Positions 1 through 8,098 are shown, numbered from the stretch's first letter. The stretch is 64,000 bases of DNA from Marinobacter salicampi (GCF_011074795.1 NZ_JAAMPF010000016.1:1-64000), one strand, 5' to 3'. Translations and numbers: made by a program. Notes: generated by a model not told the origin, from the letters alone.

Positions 1-46
1 TGCGACTCTCCGGGGATAGTTTTTGCATAACCTCTACCCGCCTGAG

Positions 47-1041
47 GGTAGTTTTGTGGAACCCTTTACCTGGTTGAGCACATCGAATAGAGGGTAGTTC
101 CATGGAACCGTTCCTCTACAGGGTGGTTCTATGGAACCGATCAGCGCTTTATTCAGAGCCAGAGGGTGGGTAGTTCCATGGAACCTTATAGCGGGCACTG
201 TGCGATCGGTAGGTAGTTCTATGGAACCCTTGGGGCGTGAGAGTAGTTCCATGGAACCCTTTGCCGTGAGGGCGGTTCCTGCAACCTTTCAGCTGGCACT
301 GTGCGATCGGTAGGTAGTTCTATGGAACCCTTAGGGCATGAGGATAGTTCCGTGGAACTCTTTGCCTTGAGGGTAGTTCCATGGAACCTTTTAGCCAGCA
401 CCGGACGATCGGTAGGTAGTTCTATGGAACCCTTGGGGGCGGCAGGGTAGTTTTATGGAACCTTTAACGCTCCAGTGCACCGCTTCTGGGCCGAAGTAGG
501 TAGTTTCTTGGAACCTTTCGGCAGTGGTACCGGCCTTCAGCGCTTGGAAAGCCTCAGCGGATAGCTGGATAGTTCTATGGAACTTTAGCTCATCAGATCC
601 CCTGTTTGCCCGCCTGGACGGCGTCACCGTAGATAGTTCTATGGAACCTTTAGCCGGCCCGGCCGGAAAACAGGGGCTTCAGGAGGTATTCATGCAGGAC
701 CGAGAGAATGACCAGGTAGTTCTGTGGAACCGCACGGACTGGCAGGTAGTTTCATGGAACCTTTCATAGGTAGTCTGGTGGAACCGTTACGCTGCAGCTA
801 GGTAGTTCTGTGGAACCGAAGTGGGTAGTCTGATGGAACCGTTCGTAATTCGCCTCCAGATTACCACTCTAGCTCATGAATACAGGCGTTTCGGTGTCTG
901 GTTTACCACCACATAGCCCGGATCATAGGTAGTTTTGTGGAACCTGAGAGTTTCTACCTGTGGATAACTAGTTGTTTAGGCAGGGATTGAGCAAAATACT
1001 GGGTAGTTTCGTGGAACCGAACTAGGTAGTTGTGTGGAACC
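47..1041. repeat. Iteron array 1: about 22 copies of a 17-bp repeat
   Basis: The consensus GGTAGTTCYATGGAACC appears in direct orientation at starts 47, 93, 122, 169, 212, 242, 313, 343, 372, 415, 446, 499, 568, 632, 715, 745, 769, 801, 824, 928, 1002 and 1025. Degenerate copies lie near 15 and 271. The inner 12 bases (GTTCCATGGAAC) are palindromic, so each copy could bind a dimer. Spacing varies from 23 to about 100 bp. Long direct-repeat arrays of this type are initiator-binding sites of iteron plasmids, where they act in replication and incompatibility. The cognate initiator may lie left of the window, because the next gene is not a rep gene. The open frames that cross the array are artefacts of the repeat. 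Confidence 0.85.
194..438. repeat. 101-bp higher-order tandem repeat inside iteron array 1
   Basis: The block beginning GGCACTGTGCGATCGG at 194 recurs at 295 and, more diverged, around 396. The GATCGG landmark sits at 204, 305 and 407, so the period is 101-102 bp. Each unit contains two iterons and one degenerate copy. The array has therefore grown partly by duplication of a multi-iteron unit. Confidence 0.75.
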
Positions 1042-1150
1042 TTTGGCAAGGATTATTGATAGGTAAGGGTTTGATTATCGGGAATAAAGGAGCAATAGAA
1101 CAGGCTACTAACCCTTCTCTTAGCCTTTAACCCTTTATATAACCTTTGTC
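945..1150. other. DnaA box and AT-rich flank of a possible second origin
   Basis: A perfect DnaA box (TGTGGATAA, complement TTATCCACA) lies at 959-967, between the last iterons. After the final iteron comes AT-rich DNA with three TAACCCTT/TTAACCCTT-like repeats (about 1107-1138). Iterons, a DnaA box and an AT-rich region are the usual parts of an iteron oriV. No replication gene is adjacent, so function as an origin is inferred. The bases from here to the next start codon hold nothing else recognised. Confidence 0.5.
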
Positions 1151-1268
1151 GCCTGGAACAACGACCGTTGCAAATTAAAATACCATGGCAATATCAGTCA
1201 TGCCTGCGCAAAGCCCTGATAAAGCCTAAAATATCGCCAAAGGTTCCATCACTTTCAGAGATCCGTTG

Positions 1269-2744
1269 ATGCAGTACGAAACCGGACTTCCAATTAGAGG
1301 CCTCCTCCCAGTCCTCATTGAAAAACTGAAAGACTTCCGCGACGGCTGGTGGCTCAAAATCATCCTGGTCGCTGCCGTTCTGGGTGTCGCTCCAGTTCTG
1401 AAGTCCAATGCGATACTGGCACTAAGCATTATCGGTATTAGCATTGCTGCCTACACTTTCGTTCTCTGGCGTACCTATCGCTACTCTCGAAACGAAGATG
1501 ACATCCATATCCAATCCGGCCTAGCGGAAAAACTGAGGGTCCACTATCACACCTCACAGATCAGCCGGCTGGAACTGGAACGAGACTACTGGTGCCTAAT
1601 GTTGGGCCTGGTAACAATATCGATCTATACGGAAGGCAGTGATACACCGTCTGCGAAGGCCCAATATATTACTCGTGAGATCGCCCTAAAACTTGCTGGA
1701 GACCTTCTGCCAGAGGAAGAAACTAAGGACGACCAGGACCTGTTCTATCGGATGACGTTTCTGGACGCCATTAAGGGAGCTATTCTCGTCCCCATCAAAC
1801 AGCTACTGCTGCCCGCGCTGGTGATATTCGCCTTGGCCATGCCCTTACTGGACTCTTCAACCGAAAGGCCCGACGAGAAGCTGCTCAAAGAAGGCGCTAT
1901 GGAGAACGCCTCCAGCTTACTGACCACCAAAATTCATCCTGGGGTCATCAGCACAATCACATTTATGTCTATTTCACTGGTTGTCATGCTTTCTACAGCT
2001 TCCCGCGTCTTGTATGCCCTACCCTACTTTCTACGGACAGAAGTCCGTATCACAGACGGCGTAGTGTTCGTGAGATCCGGTATATTCAATCTCCGGCAAT
2101 GGCGGCTTCGGATCAGTGATATAGCGTCCATCGAAACCCGACATGGGATTTTTACACGTCTGCTTGGCGGCTCTGCTGCGCTACTGCAAACCCGAAGCGC
2201 TGATCTTACGCCGGGCATGCACGGGAATTACCTCGCATTTCTGCCTGAGGCAAAGATACAAGAGCTTTACCGCGCCATTGGCATTCAGCCCGTCACCATG
2301 GCTGACAGGAGGCTGAATATGCGCAACTTCATCATGGATAGCCTCCGGGTGGTCATCGAGGCGAGCCCTATAGTGCTGGCGGTCGTGTTATTCCTTCCAG
2401 CCTCGTTTTGGAATGGCCACGACCTGGTGTATTACTCTGCTGAAGCGGTTGTGCTTTTCCTCGTTTATACGCTCTGGCGCTGGCGGAAGCACTGGAACTC
2501 TGGGTTTGCAATGACTGCAGGAAACGTGGAAGTGGCTCAGCGCCGCTGGACAAACAACCATTCCTCCGCACGAGCTGCAGATCTTCACGGTATGACCACT
2601 TACTCACTACCCTGGTGTGGAAATTCGTTGATCGCCTTGAAACCGGGACTGCCAGGACTCGATCAACGGGTTACCGCGACCTCCCCTTGGGACGCTGAGA
2701 GTTGTTTCGGGATAACAAAGCAAGCGGCTTTGAAAACCAGCTGA
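1269..2744 (+). CDS. bPH2 (YdbT-like) multi-pass membrane protein
   Basis: This 491-residue protein resembles the YdbT family of bacterial membrane proteins with bPH2 (DUF304) domains. Hydrophobic segments lie near residues 27-45, 49-68, 178-200, 224-240, 363-380 and 385-402, with bPH2-like beta-rich stretches between them (for example the V.VRSGIFNLR region around residue 265). The size matches the usual length of about 490. YdbT-type proteins are membrane proteins of poorly known function, sometimes linked to envelope stress. A TTG lies one codon upstream; ATG was chosen, although no strong ribosome binding site is visible. It stands alone, downstream of iteron array 1. Confidence 0.7.
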   Translation: MQYETGLPIRGLLPVLIEKLKDFRDGWWLKIILVAAVLGVAPVLKSNAILALSIIGISIAAYTFVLWRTYRYSRNEDDIHIQSGLAEKLRVHYHTSQISRLELERDYWCLMLGLVTISIYTEGSDTPSAKAQYITREIALKLAGDLLPEEETKDDQDLFYRMTFLDAIKGAILVPIKQLLLPALVIFALAMPLLDSSTERPDEKLLKEGAMENASSLLTTKIHPGVISTITFMSISLVVMLSTASRVLYALPYFLRTEVRITDGVVFVRSGIFNLRQWRLRISDIASIETRHGIFTRLLGGSAALLQTRSADLTPGMHGNYLAFLPEAKIQELYRAIGIQPVTMADRRLNMRNFIMDSLRVVIEASPIVLAVVLFLPASFWNGHDLVYYSAEAVVLFLVYTLWRWRKHWNSGFAMTAGNVEVAQRRWTNNHSSARAADLHGMTTYSLPWCGNSLIALKPGLPGLDQRVTATSPWDAESCFGITKQAALKTS

Positions 2745-2798
2745 CCAGCCCGGCCTGTACTATCCGTTCCCTCTTCCGACCTCCCCTTGCATTTCTAA

Positions 2799-2834
2799 CT
2801 CCCGTGAGACGCTTTCAGTAATCAACCACGGGAG
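2799..2834 (+). promoter_or_regulatory. Hairpin sequestering the Shine-Dalgarno of the 2842 gene
   Basis: CTCCCGTG (2799-2806) pairs perfectly with CACGGGAG (2827-2834). The second arm contains the GGGAG ribosome binding site, 7 bases before the start codon. The architecture matches the leaders at 17.9, 44.5, 59.7, 60.2, 61.7 and 62.4 kb. Confidence 0.55.
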
Positions 2835-2841
2835 ATTTCTC

Positions 2842-3273
2842 ATGCAAGCAATGATCACTATCAGTCGTGACAGCAATGACCGGATGAAAATCAGACTGGT
2901 GGACAGCACATCCCTTGCTCCGATTTATGAGGGCAGCATGACCCTTTCCGGGTTTACCAGGGCACTGACCGGCGAGGCCCGCATACTTACTGAGACAGAC
3001 CGCATCTGCACGCCAGAAGAAGCCGCAAAATTCGGACTTAACCGGATTGTTAAGCATAAGCATTGCCGCAAAGTCTCCCTTTCCGACATGCAAAGCCAAA
3101 GAGAAGCTGTCCTTGAAGACTTCGAGAGGTATTGGAAGCCAAACCACTTTCAACTTCTCGACGACGGCACTGGCACCCAACAGCCCACCCAACACCATGC
3201 CTACCTTATTTGCCGCTGGCTTACAGACGAAGAAATTGAGCTCGAAAAGCTGCATGGCGAGGTGTCGTTTTAA
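2842..3273 (+). CDS. Hypothetical protein, 143 residues
   Basis: I do not recognise the family. The protein is soluble and polar with no signal peptide or membrane segment. It has an N-terminal beta-rich half and a helical middle (QREAVLEDFERYW near residues 91-103), and ends with a helix rich in Glu and Leu. The start is supported by GGGAG seven bases upstream, a site that is itself paired in a hairpin, which suggests translational control. Codon composition is like its neighbours. It is probably monocistronic, because a shared promoter-type element follows it at 3291. Confidence 0.6.
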   Translation: MQAMITISRDSNDRMKIRLVDSTSLAPIYEGSMTLSGFTRALTGEARILTETDRICTPEEAAKFGLNRIVKHKHCRKVSLSDMQSQREAVLEDFERYWKPNHFQLLDDGTGTQQPTQHHAYLICRWLTDEEIELEKLHGEVSF

Positions 3274-3290
3274 CCCGATACCGCTTTGTG

Positions 3291-3312
3291 CAACAAAAAA
3301 GCATCTACTCAG
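3291..3312 (+). promoter_or_regulatory. Shared A-tract/GCATC element upstream of 3378
   Basis: CAACAAAAAA followed by GCATCTACTC matches the element repeated upstream of the transfer operons (consensus CAAAAAA-N(1-2)-GCATCCACTTC). A possible -10 (TAGAT) follows about 28 bases after GCATC. The next start codon is about 70 bases downstream. Confidence 0.5.
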
Positions 3313-3377
3313 GAATCAGTTCCCGGAATAGATGGGATGCTTTCGACATCACCGAAAAGCAATTCGAGGGCGCATCA

Positions 3378-3536
3378 ATGACATCTTTTGATCGGGATCT
3401 CACCAGAGCTCTGTATGAAGTTGCCTTTGCAGCACTGGACCTCCCGCAACCTGAAGCAATGAGCGAGCTTTCAAATGAAGAAATCGAGACACACATCGAT
3501 CGGGAACTGCAGTTCGACAGCGACCTGGTTGCCTGA
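3378..3536 (+). CDS. Small hypothetical protein, 52 residues
   Basis: The acidic 52-residue product begins MTSFDRDLTRALYEV and contains SNEEIETHIDREL. The ATG at 3378 was chosen because GAGGG lies about 10 bases upstream and because the further upstream Met would fall inside the shared promoter element. It looks helical and soluble. Its end overlaps the next small reading frame, so the two are probably translated together. No family recognised. Confidence 0.5.
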   Translation: MTSFDRDLTRALYEVAFAALDLPQPEAMSELSNEEIETHIDRELQFDSDLVA

Positions 3537-3726
3537 GAATCATGACGGACTGCTAATCGCCGTCGAAATCGAGCTGGACGATGATGTTCATGTAAAACCT
3601 TGCCCGCTTATGAAGCTGCCTTGCGGGTCAACCGATTATTCGGCCATCCGCGATTACTTCGAGCGCCAGAATTTTGCAGTCGGCCAGATTCTGGCTATTC
3701 GGCACGGAATGCAGACGTTTTTATAA
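3526..3726 (+). CDS. Small hypothetical protein overlapping the 3378 gene
   Basis: This frame reads about 66 residues (PENHDGLLIAVEIELDDDV ... RHGMQTFL) from a possible TTG at 3526, overlapping the previous gene's last codons. No ATG fits before the conserved-looking part and no separate ribosome binding site is seen. It is either a translationally coupled second gene or the 3' half of one gene split by a frameshift. The composition looks like real coding sequence. Start and status are uncertain. Confidence 0.35.
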   Translation, partial: WLPENHDGLLIAVEIELDDDVHVKPCPLMKLPCGSTDYSAIRDYFERQNFAVGQILAIRHGMQTFL

Positions 3727-3769
3727 GCCCTTCTGGACAACAGCAACAGCCAGTATTGAGTGAGCCAAT

Positions 3770-4231
3770 ATGACAGCCAATGAGTTCCTATCAGCCAGAA
3801 CCGTCCTTGAAGCCATCAAGCCTCAGGATCTGGCTAAGCATCGCAAGGACTTCCTTTACATAAACAAACTCCACATGGGCTCGGACATCATCTGCTATTT
3901 GATTGGATCTGCATGTCTCGCCGCCTTAGGTGCCTTTTCAGAAAACTGGGCTATGGTTATTGTCGCCAGCATTGTCGCGTTAGCACTCGTCGCAATGTAT
4001 CTTCTTGCTGGCTTAAACGATCAGAGAGACTTTGCTAAAGCGACAGCGGCAGTAAATGTTCAAAAACTTCCGAACAAACTAACGTTGACCAGCGAGGCCG
4101 ATCCTGTTGTCCGTACTCAGCTTTTCTATTTGCTGAATTGCCAGGGCAATATCGTATACCGGTATCAGATTAGTGGCCTGTACGACGTAGGCCGTAAACA
4201 GCGCATTAGCGCACTTCAAACAGCACAGTAG
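3770..4231 (+). CDS. Hypothetical protein with two transmembrane helices
   Basis: The 153-residue product has a polar N-terminus, two adjacent hydrophobic helices (about residues 41-60 and 64-82) and a soluble C-terminal domain of about 70 residues. It is therefore likely an inner-membrane protein with a cytoplasmic tail. It is followed after 13 bases by a DUF805 gene, so the two probably form an operon. Family not recognised. Confidence 0.55.
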   Translation: MTANEFLSARTVLEAIKPQDLAKHRKDFLYINKLHMGSDIICYLIGSACLAALGAFSENWAMVIVASIVALALVAMYLLAGLNDQRDFAKATAAVNVQKLPNKLTLTSEADPVVRTQLFYLLNCQGNIVYRYQISGLYDVGRKQRISALQTAQ

Positions 4232-4244
4232 TAAGGAGTCGTGC

Positions 4245-4586
4245 ATGGAAAACTTTACCGCTGCATTTCGCAATTACGCCAACTTCTCGGGTCGGGCCAC
4301 CCGAACTCAATTCTGGATGTTTTTTCTCATCTACTTGGGGATCATGATAGCTCTGTATTTTCTTGAGGGTCTTATCAGATTATATTTTTTAATTGATATC
4401 TTCAGTTTGGCTCTCCTTATCCCCACTTTTTCTTACGGGGCCCGACGTCTCCATGACACCGGCCGAAGTGGCTGGTGGCAATTACTGTTAATCATTCCAA
4501 TCTTGGGGCCTATCATCCTGTTGGTAATGCTAGCTCTGCCCTCCAAAGAAACCGCTGCTGCCAAGTTTTCCCCTCAAACTCCCTGA
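4245..4586 (+). CDS. DUF805 family inner-membrane protein
   Basis: The 113-residue protein carries the DUF805 (YhaH-like) signature: an aromatic N-terminal stretch (NYANFSGRATRTQFW), then the diagnostic RRLHDTGRSGWW around residues 67-78 between hydrophobic helices. Function of the family is unknown. The start has a clear AAGGAG site 8 bases upstream. It follows the 3770 membrane protein closely. Confidence 0.8.
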   Translation: MENFTAAFRNYANFSGRATRTQFWMFFLIYLGIMIALYFLEGLIRLYFLIDIFSLALLIPTFSYGARRLHDTGRSGWWQLLLIIPILGPIILLVMLALPSKETAAAKFSPQTP

Positions 4587-4751
4587 TGCTGGAGTTTGGG
4601 CATCCGATTTAACTTGGTACTAGCAGAAATATTCAGTTTGCCAGTCCTGGAACAACGGGCTCACTTTGCCTCCGCGTGCAGAGCCCCACCTTCGCTATCG
4701 AGCTGGTAGAAATTCACGAACCATCCCCTTACTGCACGGTAGTAACACTTC

Positions 4752-5357
4752 ATGTCTGGGCTTCGAATAAAAACAGTTCATGATCTTAACCAGATGCGCG
4801 AAAACAAAATGCTGGGTGATCGTGCCGCTTCGCGCATCTAGCGGGAACTGGAGGCTGCGAAGCAGCACGCAAAGAGGAGAGGGTTAGAACGACGACCCGC
4901 ACAGGCGAAGACACAAGCCCTTCAAGACCAGTCATTCTGTCCTCTTCCACCACTCCAGCCAGCTGACCGGCTCTACCAGGCTCTGGTGAGCCGCTGGGGG
5001 CGCTTTTACTCCGGGGGTGAGGTCGTGTGGGAATTGCAGCCGTTTAGCGATTCTGGGTACCGTCTGGACGCAGCAGTGGTCAATTACAGAGTAGGCCTGG
5101 AGTTGGATGGCTGGCAATTCCACGGCAAGACACTTTCTGGCTTCAAAGAAGACCGCAAAAAGCAGCTGCTTTTTTGCAGACGCGGCTGGCTACTCTTCCG
5201 GATATCCAATGATCAGGTCCGCAATAGTCTGGATGATGTTATCGAGGCTGTAGAGGAAGCGATGTCGTTTCAGGTTCGCCGAGAAGTACAGCTTTACCAG
5301 CTGCCTAAAGGCTGGTCACGTATCGTTGAGAACAAGGAGCCTACGCCAGGACAGTAA
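4752..5357 (+). pseudogene. DUF559/VSR-like nuclease gene interrupted by an in-frame amber codon
   Basis: From the ATG at 4752 the frame is open for 29 codons, meets TAG at 4839-4841, and then continues in the same frame to 5357. The downstream half contains a PD-(D/E)XK-type core: D in RLDAAVV, E/D in LELDGWQFHG, then KEDRKKQLLFCRRGWLLFRI, as in DUF559/VSR-like endonucleases. Upstream and downstream residues together look like one helical N-terminal arm (AASRI-stop-RELEAAKQHAKRRG), so a CAG-to-TAG change is the simplest explanation. A restart at the GTG at 4986 would still give the 123-residue nuclease core. The last 42 bases overlap the convergent 5316 gene. Confidence 0.6.
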
Positions 5358-5567
5358 CCGGCCCGGCTCTTTTAAATCTACTCTCTTCCCGACAGCCAGC
5401 AAGACGGTCTCCCGATGCTGTTCTATCGTTGAGACATCATCAATGTCTACACCCACCTGCCTGAATATTTCTGCATACGTTGTTCGGCCAATGTCTGTGT
5501 AACTGATAGTCCCGTCGGAATCGTGCTGGTACCAGATGGAACTCAGATCCTGCCCGGATAGATTCAT
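5316..5567 (-). CDS. Hypothetical protein, 83 residues
   Basis: This minus-strand gene starts MNLSGQDLSSIWYQHDSD and is preceded by a strong AGGGGGG ribosome binding site, which decides the start over longer alternatives. The product is small, soluble and acidic, with a helical-looking centre. It is divergent from the DUF457 gene and its end overlaps the nuclease pseudogene tail to tail. Family not recognised. Confidence 0.5.
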   Translation of the reverse strand: MNLSGQDLSSIWYQHDSDGTISYTDIGRTTYAEIFRQVGVDIDDVSTIEQHRETVLLAVGKRVDLKEPGRLLSWRRLLVLNDT

Positions 5568-5656
5568 TGTGAAAGTCCCCCCTATTGAGCGGAGAGTTGC
5601 ATTTTCGGGGCTCGCGATACGATCACTTAAAGATACAGCCAAAGAGCGACACTTTT

Positions 5657-6127
5657 ATGAATCGTATAGGGCACCATGCAACCGGGGCGATATCAGGGGT
5701 GGGCGCAGCGACTTACTTGGGCCTGCTGCAGCCAGAAAGCGTTTTGGCTGGCGTGATCTGCATTCTGGCGGGCTGGCATGGGGGCGTCTTCCCAGATGCT
5801 GTAGAGCACATCAAGGGACGCTACTGGATAACCCATCGAACGGTAACCCATTGGGTACCGTTATGGTTGGCGTTGGCGGTCTGGCTCTTAATTGACCCGT
5901 ACAGCGGCTCGCTCCCATACGCGGCGCTTACCTACCCTGCCCTTCTGGGGTTTGCGATTGGCGGATTAACCCACTTGGTGTTCGACTGGCCCAATCCTAC
6001 CGGGATACCGTGGCTACACCCCTGGAAGCGCCATTCGTTGAGACTTTGGAAGTCCGGTCGAGCCGACCTTATCCTGGTCGTGCTCTGGGGAGCCGCGATC
6101 AGCTCCGTAACCATCACTCAAACCTGA
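5657..6127 (+). CDS. DUF457/YdjM-like membrane-bound metal-dependent hydrolase
   Basis: The 156-residue product has the DUF457 layout: an N-terminal HHATG motif, WHGGVFPDAVEH near residues 40-51, then THRTVTHWVPLW, with four or so hydrophobic helices. In this family the conserved His and Asp residues are thought to hold a metal at the membrane. The chosen ATG (MNRIGHHATG) puts the first His at the family's usual place. It is divergent from the 5316 gene. Confidence 0.75.
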   Translation: MNRIGHHATGAISGVGAATYLGLLQPESVLAGVICILAGWHGGVFPDAVEHIKGRYWITHRTVTHWVPLWLALAVWLLIDPYSGSLPYAALTYPALLGFAIGGLTHLVFDWPNPTGIPWLHPWKRHSLRLWKSGRADLILVVLWGAAISSVTITQT

Positions 6128-6238
6128 AAGCTGCCAAAACACGCCGAATTTGCAGAAAAAAAACATCATCTCTGACCAACTAAGTTTCGCCGGGCAATAA
6201 GCTAACCAGGTACCGGGCTCCAACGTCAGAGGTAATGG

Positions 6239-6712
6239 ATGAAAGAATACTGGTCGATCTATCCAAAGTACGGCAACTTCGGTGTTGAGCTGTACCTGCG
6301 CATGACCCGCGAGAGAAAAGTCGATTACAGCGTCCTGGTTGCTAAGACCGAAATAGACCAGGCCTCCGCCATTGCCCTTGAAAACCTGCGAGGTCGATCG
6401 GAATCGGATGCGGCAACACCCGAACGAGAAAGGAAGATTTGGCAGTCCTGCTACCAAAACTGGGATCTCGCCCGTGCCATGCTGCTGGAACAAATGACCC
6501 CTTGTGAAAAGCACCTGGTGGCGCTGATGAACAACAACGCTACTTGGAAATCACCTGCGAGCTCTGTTCCTGTATTCAGTGTCGTAGCCGACATCGTGCC
6601 GAAGCCTTCAGTTCATCTTTTGTGGCTAAAAAATGACCGTTGCAAGCTTGGCCAAGAAAATCAGCCACTAAACGAGGAAATTCCTGAAGTTATCAACGAA
6701 AACTGTGGATAA
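6239..6712 (+). CDS. Hypothetical protein, 157 residues
   Basis: A soluble, mostly helical protein of unknown family. It begins MKEYWSIYPKYGNFGVELYL and has a basic and acidic central helix (residues 46-75). GAGGT lies just before the start. Its last codons contain the first of two DnaA-box sequences (6704-6712). A weak A-tract/CATC sequence at 6155-6172 upstream is only marginally like the shared promoter element. Confidence 0.5.
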   Translation: MKEYWSIYPKYGNFGVELYLRMTRERKVDYSVLVAKTEIDQASAIALENLRGRSESDAATPERERKIWQSCYQNWDLARAMLLEQMTPCEKHLVALMNNNATWKSPASSVPVFSVVADIVPKPSVHLLWLKNDRCKLGQENQPLNEEIPEVINENCG

Positions 6713-6785
6713 GTCCGTGCGGCTACCGAATCTGTGGATAATTTCATTCTTGAATTGAAACCATAAATTGTCCGTCTTGGACAAC
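6704..6785. promoter_or_regulatory. Two DnaA boxes and a TTGTCC-N5-GGACAA dyad
   Basis: TGTGGATAA occurs at 6704-6712 and 6733-6741, and a perfect 6-bp inverted repeat TTGTCC/GGACAA lies at 6769-6785. The dyad sits about 50 bases before the ATG at 6836 and looks like an operator of the downstream HTH-type gene. Confidence 0.45.
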
Positions 6786-6835
6786 TTATGCTTTCAATAC
6801 CAATTCGCTCCAGAAACCCCTTGTATAGCGACCCT

Positions 6836-7273
6836 ATGAGCAAGCGTTTAGCCAGTCTCCCACCGAATATTGCAGAGCTCGATTATCAGTCTCAGCTTGG
6901 CTACGTAGCTTTGCGAGCATTCTTCCAGATCTGCGAAGACTGGAACACCACTGTCGCTGAGCAATGCAAACTCATGCGAGTCGGCCTGCTTGAGCTGGAA
7001 CAGCTCCGGAAGTTGCCTGCAAGGCCACTGGAACGCGAGACGTTGATTCGAATTCGCTGTTACGTGCTGATCTATAAGAAAACGGCTAGACGTGCTGGCA
7101 CTGTCGACAAAGCACAGCGTGAACTCCGGCTGGCACGTACTGGCCACCCCTTCTTCGGCAAGTCACCAATTCATCTCATGATGCATGGCGGAAAGGATGG
7201 CGTAGCTGATGCGTGTATGGCACTAACTGGCCGAGTCCCGGAAATGCGGGAATATGCCCGGAAGGCCTCGTAA
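6836..7273 (+). CDS. MbcA/ParS/Xre-like antitoxin-type protein
   Basis: The 145-residue product has a helical N-terminal region that fits an Xre-type helix-turn-helix and a C-terminal segment (HPFFGKSPIHLMMHGGKDG...ACMALTG) typical of the MbcA/ParS/Xre antitoxin toxin-binding domain (DUF2384). An in-frame ATG at 6788 is possible, but the operator-like dyad ends 3 bases before it, so 6836 is preferred. The usual partner, a RES-domain toxin, is not adjacent, so this is an orphan antitoxin or a regulator. Confidence 0.55.
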   Translation: MSKRLASLPPNIAELDYQSQLGYVALRAFFQICEDWNTTVAEQCKLMRVGLLELEQLRKLPARPLERETLIRIRCYVLIYKKTARRAGTVDKAQRELRLARTGHPFFGKSPIHLMMHGGKDGVADACMALTGRVPEMREYARKAS

Positions 7274-7398
7274 CCCAAAGCCTGCCGCCCGGTACTACTG
7301 AAATAAATCCCGCTTCTATTTTCGTCAGCCGTGGGCCGAAGGCCTCTCTGAGTGCTTCGCTCCCGAAGGCAAAACTGAGCTGGCGGAAAAAAATGAGC

Positions 7399-7932
7399 TC
7401 AGGACACTTCAGTACGTTCAGCGAATTGCGATGAAGGTCGCACAGATGGTTTAGGTTCTGCTACCCCCTTGAAGCTTCTGGTTAGCAAGTTCATAAGATC
7501 AGTTTTAGACATGGTCTGGACGTTTTGATGTAGCTGGTCTATTGCCATGTCCGCTACCCAGAAAACCTCGTCTCCAGTTAAGGCGATGAAATGCTTTTTA
7601 CCAGGTTTCGAGAGATCCAGGCGCAACCCTCCCCCACTCTGCCACTGCAGCTGGTAGCTCTTGTTCTTGTGTTCACCGTGATACTTGAACTCAACTTGGG
7701 TCAAAATCCTCAGCAGGCATGCGCAAAAGCGTGGTAACTCAACAGAGCTGACCTGCACCGTGGTTTTTTCGTCCCAATTAGCCTCCCGGTTAGATACAGG
7801 AGCCAGCTCCAGGTTTAGCGTTCGATTGCCCCCACGCGTCGATACTTTCTGGACAGAACAGGCTACCTGGGGCCGGAAAAACTTTAGGGCCTCTCCAAAC
7901 TGGCCATCGGAGCTTGCTGGTTGTCTTTGCAT
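7399..7932 (-). CDS. Probable Whirly-like ssDNA-binding protein
   Basis: The 177-residue minus-strand product resembles the Whirly/PC4-type ssDNA-binding fold. A FFRPQV-like strand is followed by RTLNLELAPVS, a TTVQVSSVELPRFCACLLRI strand-helix, SYQLQWQSGGGLRLDLS, and a final GKKHFIALTGDEVFWVADMA strand-helix. This parallels the plant Whirly order of strands, with the LT..E helix after the glycine-rich hairpin. The assignment is by pattern only. A role in plasmid ssDNA handling would fit. A TTG start at 7986 is possible; ATG at 7932 was chosen. It converges on the antitoxin-like gene. Confidence 0.45.
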   Translation of the reverse strand: MQRQPASSDGQFGEALKFFRPQVACSVQKVSTRGGNRTLNLELAPVSNREANWDEKTTVQVSSVELPRFCACLLRILTQVEFKYHGEHKNKSYQLQWQSGGGLRLDLSKPGKKHFIALTGDEVFWVADMAIDQLHQNVQTMSKTDLMNLLTRSFKGVAEPKPSVRPSSQFAERTEVS

Positions 7933-8098
7933 AAAATGACGCCATACGGAGTTGTAATAAAATTGGTACCTGGTAAGCAACGCCAAAAAGCGTCACCGCC
8001 GGGAAAATGTGCTGGGACGAAAACAGCGTCCTCTTACCAACAGACCTGCTCCCACTTAGTCACAATGACATGAAATCACAAAACGCAATGAGATCCAG

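Noticed and set aside
131..769. Short open frames across the iteron array
   Set aside because: They arise from the repeat (ATGGAACC in each unit) and have no ribosome binding sites or protein-like composition.
47..1041. CRISPR-like array
   Set aside because: Repeats are 17 bp, variably spaced (23-100 bp), semi-palindromic and without cas genes; iterons fit better.
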